Of a DNA stretch of 56,547 bases, positions 13,827-21,384 are shown one piece after another. Source of the DNA: Streptomyces flavidovirens DSM 40150 (GTDB taxonomy: Bacteria; Actinomycetota; Actinomycetes; Streptomycetales; Streptomycetaceae); assembly GCF_000429085.1 (NCBI RefSeq), contig NZ_AUBE01000033.1, positions 1-56,547 of the forward strand. Direction: 5' to 3'. The stretch's first letter is position 1, and the number at the start of each line of letters is the position of its first letter. Made by a program: the position numbers and the translations under genes. The notes beneath the pieces are model-generated. The model was not told the origin of the DNA, made no database searches, and was given only the letters and a program-made list of their open reading frames with translations.

Positions 13827-16247
13827 ATGGCTACGACCACACCGGCCGGTGTGCGGGGCGGCCACGCCAAGCAGGGGTCCCACCACCACTCCTCCGACGG
13901 CGAGCCGATGACTCACCGGCAGATCATGGAGGCCCTCACCGGTCTTCTGCTCGGCATGTTCGTCGCGATGCTGTCGTCGACGATCGTGTCCAACGCCCTC
14001 CCCGAGATCATCAGGGACCTCGACGGCACCCAGAGCGCGTACACCTGGGTCGTCACCGCCGCCCTGCTGTCCATGACCGTGACCACGCCCCTGTGGGGCA
14101 AGCTGGCGGACCTCTTCAGCAAGAAGCTGCTGGTCCAGATAGCCCTGGTCATCTTCGTGATCGGCTCCGCGCTCGCCGGTGTCTCGCAGGACACCGGAAC
14201 GCTCATCGCCTTCCGCGTGCTCCAGGGCGTCGGCACCGGCGGTCTGGTCGCGCTCTCGCAGATCGTGATCGCCGCGATGATCCCGCCGCGTGAGCGGGGC
14301 CGGTACGCCGGCTACATCGGCGCGACGTTCGCCGTCGCCACGGTCGGCGGTCCGCTGCTCGGCGGTGTCATCACCGACACCGACTGGCTGGGCTGGCGCT
14401 GGTGCTTCTACGTCGGTGTGCCGTTCGCGGCCATCGCCCTGGTCCTCCTCCAGAAGACCCTCAAGCTCCCGGTCGTGCGCCGCAAGGTCAAGATCGACTG
14501 GCTGGGCGGGTTCTTCCTGGCCGCGTCCGTCTCGCTGTTGATGATCTGGGTGACCCTGGCGGGCGACAACTACGACTGGATCTCGTGGCAGACGTACGCC
14601 ATGGTCGGCGGCTCCATCGTGCTCGGCCTGATCTTCATCCTCGTCGAGACGAAGGCCGCGGAGCCCCTGATCCCGCTGCGCTTCTTCCGTAACCGCACGA
14701 TCGCGCTCACGTCGTTCGCGAGCCTCTTCGTCGGTGTGGCGATGTTCGGCTCGACGGTCTTTTTGAGCCAGTACTTCCAGCTCGCCCGCGACAAGTCGCC
14801 GACGATGTCCGGCGTCATGACGATCCCGATGATCGCCGGCCTCTTCATCTCCTCGACCGTGTCCGGCCAGACCATCACCAGGACCGGCCGCTGGAAGGGC
14901 TTCCTGGTCGGCGGCGGTGTCGGACTCGTCGCGGGCCTCGGCCTGCTCAGCACCATCACGTACGACACCGAGTACTGGCAGGTCGCCGTCTACATGGCGG
15001 TCCTCGGCCTCGGTCTGGGCATGATGATGCAGAACCTGGTGCTGGCCTCCCAGAACCAGGTCGAGCCGCACGAACTCGGCGCGGCCAGCTCGCTGGTGAC
15101 CTTCACCCGCTCCCTGGGTGGCGCGATCGGCGTCTCGGCGCTCGGCGCGGTGCTCTCCAGCCGCATCACCCACTACGTCGAGGACGGCCTCGCCGCGCTC
15201 CACATCAAGCCGTCCGCCGCGGGCGGCGGGAACACCATCCCGGACATGGACGCGCTGCCCGCGCCGATCAGGACCGTCATGGAGAGCGCGTACGGAGACG
15301 GGATCGCCGACCTCTTCCTGTACGCCGCGCCCATCGCGCTGGTCGGTCTGTTCCTGGTGCTGTTCGTGAAGGAGGTCGCCTTGAAGTCGTCGAACGACGA
15401 CGCGGTACAGGCCGCGGAGAATGAGCCGGCGGCCGCCGGGGTGGCCGCCACCACCACCGAGGCCGTCGCGGCCCCCCTTGTCACCGGCAAGACCCTGCAC
15501 GGCACGGTCCGTACCGCCGAGGGAACGGCCGTCCCGCACGCCGCGGTCACGCTCATCTCGCTCGCCGGGCGCCAGCTCGGCCGCGCGGTCGCCCAGGACG
15601 GCCGTTACGCACTGGACGCCCCGGCAGCCGGTTCGTACGTCCTGATCGCCTCCGCCGACGGCTTCCAGCCGCAGGCGTCCACGGTGGTCGTGGGTGACGA
15701 GCCCGTCGCGTACGACATCCTCCTGTCGGGTACGAGCGGACTCACCGGCACCGTGCGCACCGCCGACGGCGGCCTGCCGGTCGAGGACGCGATGGTCGTC
15801 GTGACCGACGTACGCGGCGATGTGCTGGCGACGGGCAAGTCCGGCGCGCAGGGCGAGTTCGTCTTCGGCGAGCTGATCCCCGGCACGGTGACCGTCGCGG
15901 TGAACGCGGCCGGCTTCCGCCCGACGGCGCTGCCGGTGGAGATCGGCGGCCAGGGCGTCACCCGCGTCGAGGTCGCGCTGCGGTCCGGTGCGCTGGTCCG
16001 GGGCACGGTACGCGGCGGCGCCGGCCGGCTTCCGCTGGCCGACGCCCGGGTGACGCTGATGGACGCGGCCGGGAACGTGGTCGCCACCTCCACCACCGGG
16101 GACGACGGGGCGTACGCCTTCGCCGACCTCGACTCGGGGGAGTACACGGTCGTCGCGACCGGCTACCCGCCGGTGGCCGGAGCGCTGACGGTCGCGGGCC
16201 GCGGCGTCGACGGCCACGACATCGAGCTCGCCCACCCGGGCGAGTAA
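13827..16247 (+). CDS. DHA2-type MFS exporter fused to carboxypeptidase-regulatory-like domains
   Basis: 806 residues. The first ~530 are a 14-helix EmrB/QacA-type drug:proton antiporter (GLLLGMFVAMLSSTIVSNAL, YTWVVTAALLSMTV, LWGKLADLFSKK, RVLQGVGTGGLVALSQIVIA). After a linker, three beta-sandwich repeats of the carboxypeptidase D regulatory-like type follow (about 555-630, 640-710, 725-800): LHGTVRTAEGTAVPHAAVTL, TGTVRTADGGLPVEDAMVVV, RGTVRGGAGRLPLADARVTL. The antiporter is normally 450-530 residues, so this is a true fusion; the added domains are probably extracytoplasmic or sit beside the exit. The substrate is unknown. It is co-transcribed with MarR and probably with the YceI gene. Confidence 0.92.
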   Translation: MATTTPAGVRGGHAKQGSHHHSSDGEPMTHRQIMEALTGLLLGMFVAMLSSTIVSNALPEIIRDLDGTQSAYTWVVTAALLSMTVTTPLWGKLADLFSKKLLVQIALVIFVIGSALAGVSQDTGTLIAFRVLQGVGTGGLVALSQIVIAAMIPPRERGRYAGYIGATFAVATVGGPLLGGVITDTDWLGWRWCFYVGVPFAAIALVLLQKTLKLPVVRRKVKIDWLGGFFLAASVSLLMIWVTLAGDNYDWISWQTYAMVGGSIVLGLIFILVETKAAEPLIPLRFFRNRTIALTSFASLFVGVAMFGSTVFLSQYFQLARDKSPTMSGVMTIPMIAGLFISSTVSGQTITRTGRWKGFLVGGGVGLVAGLGLLSTITYDTEYWQVAVYMAVLGLGLGMMMQNLVLASQNQVEPHELGAASSLVTFTRSLGGAIGVSALGAVLSSRITHYVEDGLAALHIKPSAAGGGNTIPDMDALPAPIRTVMESAYGDGIADLFLYAAPIALVGLFLVLFVKEVALKSSNDDAVQAAENEPAAAGVAATTTEAVAAPLVTGKTLHGTVRTAEGTAVPHAAVTLISLAGRQLGRAVAQDGRYALDAPAAGSYVLIASADGFQPQASTVVVGDEPVAYDILLSGTSGLTGTVRTADGGLPVEDAMVVVTDVRGDVLATGKSGAQGEFVFGELIPGTVTVAVNAAGFRPTALPVEIGGQGVTRVEVALRSGALVRGTVRGGAGRLPLADARVTLMDAAGNVVATSTTGDDGAYAFADLDSGEYTVVATGYPPVAGALTVAGRGVDGHDIELAHPGE

Positions 16248-16415
16248 TCCAGAGCCCCCGGCCGCGTCGCGGGGGGCACGTCCCTAGCGGAGGCGCGCCA
16301 CTCGTGTCCCGCGGCCGGTGTGGAACGGGCCCCGGTGGCGGGGCCGACAGGCAGGGGACGCCTGTCGGCCCCGGCCCGGGGCCCTCGTCATTCGTTCGCA
16401 AGGAGAGAAAACGGG

Positions 16416-17234
16416 ATGGGACTTCGCGCACAGGTACGGACCCGCGACGGCTGGGCCGTGCAGCACGCGGTGGTGACCGTGACCGACATGACGGGCACGC
16501 AGGTGATCCGGGCGGCTGCGGACGAGGAGGGGTCGGTAAGGACCGATGCTCCCTTGTCGCCCGGTCCTTACACGGTGATCGTGACGGCGGCCGGTTACGC
16601 CCCCGCCGCGTCCACAGCGTTCGTCACGGCGAGCGGGTGGGCGGAGGCCGGAACGGTCGTACTGGCCCGCCAGGGCGGCGTGGAGCTGCCGCCGCCCGGC
16701 ACCTGGACCCTGGACCCCGCGCACTCGTCGGTGGCCGCGGTCGCCCAGCACCTGGGGCTCTCCAGCGTGCACGGCAGGTTCCTCGAATTCGGCGGGCACA
16801 TCGAGATCGCCGAGGACCTCGGCGCGTCGCGCGTGGAGGCGGTGATCGGTGCGGCGAGCATCGACACGGGCAACGGAATGCGGGACGGGCACCTCAAGTC
16901 GCCCGACTTCCTGGACGTGGAGCGCTACCCCGAGATCACGTACAGCAGCACGGGCCTGACCCCGGCCGGGCCCGACCGGTGGACGGTGCACGGTGAGCTG
17001 TCGCTCCACGGCGTCGCCCGCCCGATCGACCTGGACCTCAGCTACCTGGGCACGGGCCCGGACCCGTGGGGCGGCGTACGGGCGGCCTTCCGGGCGACGG
17101 CGGAACTGCGCCGGAACGACTTCGCCATGAACTACAACCAGGTCGTCCAGGCCGGGATCTCGGCGATCGGCGCGACGCTGCGGGTGGAACTCGACGTACA
17201 GGCGGTGCAGGGGGAGCGGCTGCCGCAGGCCTAG
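16416..17234 (+). CDS. YceI-family lipid-binding protein with N-terminal carboxypeptidase-regulatory-like domain
   Basis: 272 residues from ATG 16416, with AAGGAG at 16400-16405. Residues 1-90 are one beta-sandwich repeat of the same kind as in the upstream exporter (LRAQVRTRDGWAVQHAVVTV, PGPYTVIVTAAGYAPA). Residues 95-265 are a YceI lipocalin-like barrel (WTLDPAHSSVAAVAQHLGLS, VHGRFLEFGGHIEIAEDLG, IDTGNGMRDGHLKSPDFLDV, GELSLHGVARPIDLDL). YceI proteins bind polyisoprenoid or amphiphilic lipids. No signal peptide is seen, so it may stay inside. The domain shared with the exporter suggests a joint pathway. Confidence 0.92.
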   Translation: MGLRAQVRTRDGWAVQHAVVTVTDMTGTQVIRAAADEEGSVRTDAPLSPGPYTVIVTAAGYAPAASTAFVTASGWAEAGTVVLARQGGVELPPPGTWTLDPAHSSVAAVAQHLGLSSVHGRFLEFGGHIEIAEDLGASRVEAVIGAASIDTGNGMRDGHLKSPDFLDVERYPEITYSSTGLTPAGPDRWTVHGELSLHGVARPIDLDLSYLGTGPDPWGGVRAAFRATAELRRNDFAMNYNQVVQAGISAIGATLRVELDVQAVQGERLPQA

Positions 17235-18028
17235 AGAGGGGCGAGCCGGCCGGGCGGGGGGTCCTCCTGGCCCCGGCTGGTGAAGGAGCCGGGCAGGGGC
17301 GGGCTGCCGCCCGCTCCGGCCACCATGTCGTGGCAGAGGTCGCGCAGCTTGATGTTCCGGGCCTGGGAGGCGCGGCGCAGGATGTCCATCGCCTCATTCG
17401 CGGTGCAGCGTCTACTGGCGATCACTATGCCGATCGCCTGGTCGATGACCGAGCGCGAGAGCATCGCGGTCCGCAGGTCGCGCACCGTCTCCGCCTCCTG
17501 CTCGATCCGCTCGGCGACGGCGACCGCTCCCGCCGCCTGGGCGGAGAGCCGCCGTGCCATTTCCAGCTGGGTCGCGAAGGCGTCGGGCTTCCCGGAGTAG
17601 AGGTTGAGGGCGCCGAGGGAGTGGGAGTTCAGCGCCAGCGGCGTGGCCAGCACGGACCGTGCGCCGTGCGCCGCTGCCGCGGCCGGGTACGGGGCCCAGC
17701 GCGTCTCCAGGAGCATGTCGGGTACGTAGTTCTCCTCACCGTTCTCCATGCTGCACACGCAGGGCCCGGCCTCGGCGTCGTACTGGAGCAGGTCGAGCTG
17801 GAGCGCACCGCCGCTTTCGGCGGCGGCCGTGACCAGGCGGCCGTTGCGGCGCATGGTGATGCTGCACGCGTCCGCGCCTTCCATGGCCTGCACCGCGCGC
17901 TGGGTGACGTCCTGGAGGAAGGCATGGAGTCCCCGCCACTCGGCGAGGGCGTCCTGGATCGACGCCAGGTCGAATCCGTCGCCCCCTCTGCCGCTTGTGC
18001 CGTCCGAACTCCGCACCGTATCCGTCAT
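17231..18028 (-). CDS. GAF-ANTAR regulator (copy 1)
   Basis: 265 residues. A GAF domain (about 25-165; DVTQRAVQAMEGADACSITM, YDAEAGPCVCSMENGEENYV, GARSVLATPLALNSHSLGAL) is followed by a C-terminal ANTAR RNA-binding domain (about 185-240; VRDLRTAMLSRSVIDQAIGI, ASRRCTANEAMDILRRASQ). ANTAR proteins bind paired hairpins in nascent RNA to antiterminate. ATG 18028 has GGGAAG 9 bases upstream; ATG 18037 directly abuts that site. A Pro-rich tail follows the ANTAR domain. The stop overlaps the YceI gene end by 4 bases on the other strand. Confidence 0.9.
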   Translation of the reverse strand: MTDTVRSSDGTSGRGGDGFDLASIQDALAEWRGLHAFLQDVTQRAVQAMEGADACSITMRRNGRLVTAAAESGGALQLDLLQYDAEAGPCVCSMENGEENYVPDMLLETRWAPYPAAAAAHGARSVLATPLALNSHSLGALNLYSGKPDAFATQLEMARRLSAQAAGAVAVAERIEQEAETVRDLRTAMLSRSVIDQAIGIVIASRRCTANEAMDILRRASQARNIKLRDLCHDMVAGAGGSPPLPGSFTSRGQEDPPPGRLAPL

Positions 18029-18068
18029 GTATTCCATCTTCCCGCAATTGCTCCGGTCACGCTCGGTG

Positions 18069-18794
18069 CTATTCGGTGGCCCTGACTTCGACGATGCGTG
18101 ACGCAATGTCGCGGAGCTTCACATTGCCTTTCTGAGAGGCGCGTACCAGACGGTCGAAGGCCTGCGCCGCGTCGATGTTCATTCGCCCCATGAGAATGCC
18201 GGTGGCCTGTCCGATCACGTCTCTGGTGTGCATGGCCTCGGCGAGCTGTTCCTGTACGTCCAGGCTCTCCAGGGCGATACCGAGATGCGCGGAGAACAGC
18301 CGCCCAATGTGTACGGATTCGTCGTCGAAGGCGCGCGGCTTGCGCGAGTAGAGCGTCAGCACGCTGAATCTTCGCTGGTGACCGCGGAGCCGCAGATACA
18401 GGACCGAGCGCAGGCCGCTCCCGGTGAGCACCGACCCGTGGACCTCGCATTCCGCGATGTCCTCCACGCGGACGACGGGGGTGGTCCACAGTTCCGGCCG
18501 GCGCATGCCGCAGCCGGCTCCGCAGCTGGTGGCGGCGTCCACGGTCCGTACGACCTCGTCGGTGCAGGCGACGGTTCGCACGCGTCCCGCACGTTCGACA
18601 ACGGAAATACTCGCGTGGTCGGCGTCGGGCACGATGTCCGTGGCCAGCCGTACCGCGATCCTCGCCGTCTCCGCGCGCCCATCTGCTTCGTGCAGGGCGA
18701 TCGCGGCAGCGGCCAACGACTCGGCGAGCGAGCCAGTCGACCCCAAATGGGCAGAATCGTACGAAATCTCCGGAATGTCGGACGCAGACACCAC
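18069..18794 (-). CDS. GAF-ANTAR regulator (copy 2)
   Basis: 241 residues. The GAF domain has DADHASISVVERAGRVRTVA and SVLYLRLRGHQRRFSVLTLY, and the ANTAR domain has EQLAEAMHTRDVIGQATGIL and MNIDAAQAFDRLVRASQKGN. A Cys-containing loop (SCGAGCGMRRPELW) sits in the GAF region and could serve redox or metal sensing. GTG 18794 lies behind AAGAGG; the frame extends upstream without convincing homology. The stop is 40 bases before copy 1, so the two are probably co-transcribed paralogs. Confidence 0.88.
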   Translation of the reverse strand: MVSASDIPEISYDSAHLGSTGSLAESLAAAAIALHEADGRAETARIAVRLATDIVPDADHASISVVERAGRVRTVACTDEVVRTVDAATSCGAGCGMRRPELWTTPVVRVEDIAECEVHGSVLTGSGLRSVLYLRLRGHQRRFSVLTLYSRKPRAFDDESVHIGRLFSAHLGIALESLDVQEQLAEAMHTRDVIGQATGILMGRMNIDAAQAFDRLVRASQKGNVKLRDIASRIVEVRATE

Positions 18795-18935
18795 GAACCT
18801 CTTCGGCGAGCATGGCTGAGCGTGCGGCCATGCGCAGGAGAGCTCCGCAGCACATTCCCGACTGCGAGCAAAGGACGAACAGACTCTATCCGCTTCTGTG
18901 CTGCGACGAAGCATGCGTGGCGAGGCGCCGATCAC

Positions 18936-19691
18936 TCAGCGGGACGCCATGGCCTCAATGCCCGCGATCAGCGTCTCCAGGGCGAAATCGAAGTCCCGCT
19001 CGCGCATCTCCGCCACCGTGTCCCCGCCCCGCGCGTCCATCAGATCCTTCGCGCTCTCGAAGGTCTCCCGGAGTTCCGGCGCCGTACTGATCGCGCCCAT
19101 CGCCTCGGCGAAGTACTCGTCCTGGCTCATGTCGGCCGACGCACAGCGCTGCACGAAGTGACCCTCGATGGTGCCGAAGCCGTACACGAACTGGAACACC
19201 GCGGCCAGGCCGCCCATCTGCCCGTGCGGCGGCAGCCCGGTCGCGCGCATCACGTTCTGTACGGCCCGCGAGAACGCCAGCGAGTGCGGCCCGATGTTCA
19301 GGAACGTGCCGATCAGCGGCGACACCCACACGTGCCGGACCAGCAACTGCCGGTAGCTGGTCGCGAGTCCGCGCAGGCGCTCCCGCCAGTCATCCGCCTC
19401 CGCCGGCGGCGTGATCTCGCTGAAGACCGAGTCGAGGGCCAGTTCCAGCAGGTCGTCCTTGGTGTCGACGTACCAGTAGACGGACATCGCGGTGACGTTC
19501 AGCTCGGCGGCCAGCCGGCGCATGGAGAACTTCGCGAGCCCTTCCGCGTCGAGCAGCCGCACCGACACCGCAGTGATCCGGTCCCGGTCGAGACCGGCCG
19601 GCTGGTCGGCCTTGCGGGTGCGCGATGTCTTCTCCTCCAGCCAGACGCTGTTACGGGCCGGATTCTTGACGCGGTCGGCCGCGGACACCAT
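18936..19691 (-). CDS. TetR/AcrR-family regulator
   Basis: 251 residues. The N-terminal HTH (about 35-85) reads LDRDRITAVSVRLLDAEGLA, KFSMRRLAAELNVTAMSVYW and YVDTKDDLLELAL, typical of TetR proteins of the TetR_C_1 class; the C-terminal ligand domain includes WRERLRGLATSYRQLLVRHV. ATG 19691 has GAGGA about 10 bases upstream. It lies 81 bases after the MFS gene on the same strand, so both are likely under the operator at 21350-21382. Confidence 0.92.
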   Translation of the reverse strand: MVSAADRVKNPARNSVWLEEKTSRTRKADQPAGLDRDRITAVSVRLLDAEGLAKFSMRRLAAELNVTAMSVYWYVDTKDDLLELALDSVFSEITPPAEADDWRERLRGLATSYRQLLVRHVWVSPLIGTFLNIGPHSLAFSRAVQNVMRATGLPPHGQMGGLAAVFQFVYGFGTIEGHFVQRCASADMSQDEYFAEAMGAISTAPELRETFESAKDLMDARGGDTVAEMRERDFDFALETLIAGIEAMASR

Positions 19692-19772
19692 GACGCACAC
19701 TCCTCGTTCTCCCGGCGGGCACGGGGCGGGCCGCGGACCGGAATGTTCCAGTCCGCTGCTTCGCTCCCGATG

Positions 19773-21284
19773 CTATGCCGCTGCTGCGGCTCCGGATGAG
19801 TCTGCCCGCTCGGCCCGGCGCAGCAGCACCGCTGCGAGAAGTCCGCCGGCGAGCACCGCGACCGCGCCCACCAGTTGGCTGGTTTCGACCCCGGAGGCGA
19901 AGGCGTCCGCGATACGGGCCCGCTCACCCGCGTCGCCCGCCGCCGCCAGCGCCGCGGGCAGCGAGGCCGCGCCGACGGCGGCCGGTACGAGGGCGGCGAA
20001 GCGGGAGTTCAGCACCGCGCCCAGGACGGCGACGCCGAGGCCGTTGCCGAACTCGGCCAGCGTGCCGTTGATGCCCGCGCCGACGCCCGCCTTCTCCGGC
20101 GGGATGGCGCTCATGATGGCGTTGGCCATGGCGGGCATGGCGAGCGAGATGCCCGCGCCCATCACGACCAGGCCGAGCAGCATTCCGCCGTAGCCGGAGC
20201 CACCGAGGAGTGCGATCGCGGCGAGGCCCGCCGACAGCAGCGTCATGCCGGACGCGATGGTTCGGGGCGTACCCAGCCCGGGCAGCAGCCGGGCGCCGAT
20301 ACCGGTGAGGTTGAGCGCCACGACGGTGAGGGCGAGGGGGGCCGTCCGCAGCCCGGCCTCCAGGGGCCCGTACCCGAGCACGAACTGGAGGTGCTGCGTG
20401 AGCAGGAACAGCGAGCCGCCCATCCCGAACGCCACGAGGATCGCTCCCGCGACCGCTCCGACGAAGCGCTGGTTGCGGAAGAAGTGCAGGTCCAGCATCG
20501 GGTAGGGGATGCGCAGCTCCCACCCGGCGAACGCGCCGAGGACGACGACGCCCACCCCTGCCGGAACCAGCACCTGGGCGGAGGCCCAGCCGTGCTCGGG
20601 GCCGGAAATGATCGCGTACACGACGGCGGTCATGCCGATGGTGGAGAGCAGCGCGCCGAGCAGGTCGGGCCGGTCGCCCTGCTTGCTCTTGGACTCCGGC
20701 ACGAGGGAGACGACGGCGACGAGGCCGGTGATCGCGACCGGGATGTTGATCAAGAAGATCGCGCCCCACCAGAAGTGGTCGAGCATCACGCCGCCGATCA
20801 GCGGACCGACCGCGAAGCCGAGCGAGTTGACCGTGGACCACAGCCCGATGGCCTTCACCCGCTCCGCGTCGTCGAAGATCTGGACGACGACGGCGAGGGT
20901 GGTCGTGATCAGCAGCGCGCCGCCGATGCCCATGCCTGCGCGGGCGGCGATCAACTGGGCGCTGGACTGGGCGAGTCCGGCGACGAGCGAGCCGATGCCG
21001 AAGAGCGCGAGGCCGGCGACGAGCATCTTCTTGCGGCCGTAGCGGTCGGCGGCGCTGCCGGCGGTGAGGAGCAGGCCGGACTGGACCAGGGAGTACGCGT
21101 TGATCATCCACTGGATGTCGGCGGTGGAAGCGTCCAGTTCCTTCGTCAGGGACGGGATCGCGACGTTGAGGACGGTGTTGTCGAGCAGCACGGTGAGCTG
21201 GGCGAGGCAGATGACACCGAGGATCAGCCAGCGCTGCGGGTGGCCTTGCGCGGTGGGGCGGTTCTCGGCGGTCGTCGCCGTCAT
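19773..21284 (-). CDS. DHA2-type MFS drug exporter
   Basis: 503 residues with 14 predicted helices: GVICLAQLTVLLDNTVLNVA, AYSLVQSGLLLTAGSAADRY, and an antiporter motif in RAGMGIGGALLITTTLAVVV. The cytoplasmic RYGRKKMLVAG loop follows helix 2. Start ATG 21284 has AAGGAGA upstream. It is a typical proton-driven drug exporter controlled by the following TetR gene. An Ala-rich tail ends the protein. Confidence 0.92.
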   Translation of the reverse strand: MTATTAENRPTAQGHPQRWLILGVICLAQLTVLLDNTVLNVAIPSLTKELDASTADIQWMINAYSLVQSGLLLTAGSAADRYGRKKMLVAGLALFGIGSLVAGLAQSSAQLIAARAGMGIGGALLITTTLAVVVQIFDDAERVKAIGLWSTVNSLGFAVGPLIGGVMLDHFWWGAIFLINIPVAITGLVAVVSLVPESKSKQGDRPDLLGALLSTIGMTAVVYAIISGPEHGWASAQVLVPAGVGVVVLGAFAGWELRIPYPMLDLHFFRNQRFVGAVAGAILVAFGMGGSLFLLTQHLQFVLGYGPLEAGLRTAPLALTVVALNLTGIGARLLPGLGTPRTIASGMTLLSAGLAAIALLGGSGYGGMLLGLVVMGAGISLAMPAMANAIMSAIPPEKAGVGAGINGTLAEFGNGLGVAVLGAVLNSRFAALVPAAVGAASLPAALAAAGDAGERARIADAFASGVETSQLVGAVAVLAGGLLAAVLLRRAERADSSGAAAAA

Positions 21285-21349
21285 GCGGGGGTCTCCTTGT
21301 ACGGGTTCGGGTACGAGGGGGGGCCGAATCCCGGCCACCACCCCCTCCC

Positions 21350-21382
21350 ATACACCGTACAAGAAGCTCCTGTACGCCGTAT
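21350..21382. promoter_or_regulatory. TetR operator candidate upstream of the MFS gene
   Basis: An imperfect inverted repeat: ATACACCGTACA (21350-21361) and TGTACGCCGTAT (21371-21382) match at 10 of 12 positions around a 9-base spacer. It lies 66 bases upstream of the MFS start, in the short gap after the GT39 stop, where the MFS promoter must be. Confidence 0.6.
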
Positions 21383-21384
21383 AA

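Noticed and set aside
13824..16235. 803-codon open frame opposite the MFS fusion gene
   Set aside because: It mirrors the MFS gene codon by codon; the His/Asp/Arg-rich product has no domain, and the forward gene has clear homology.
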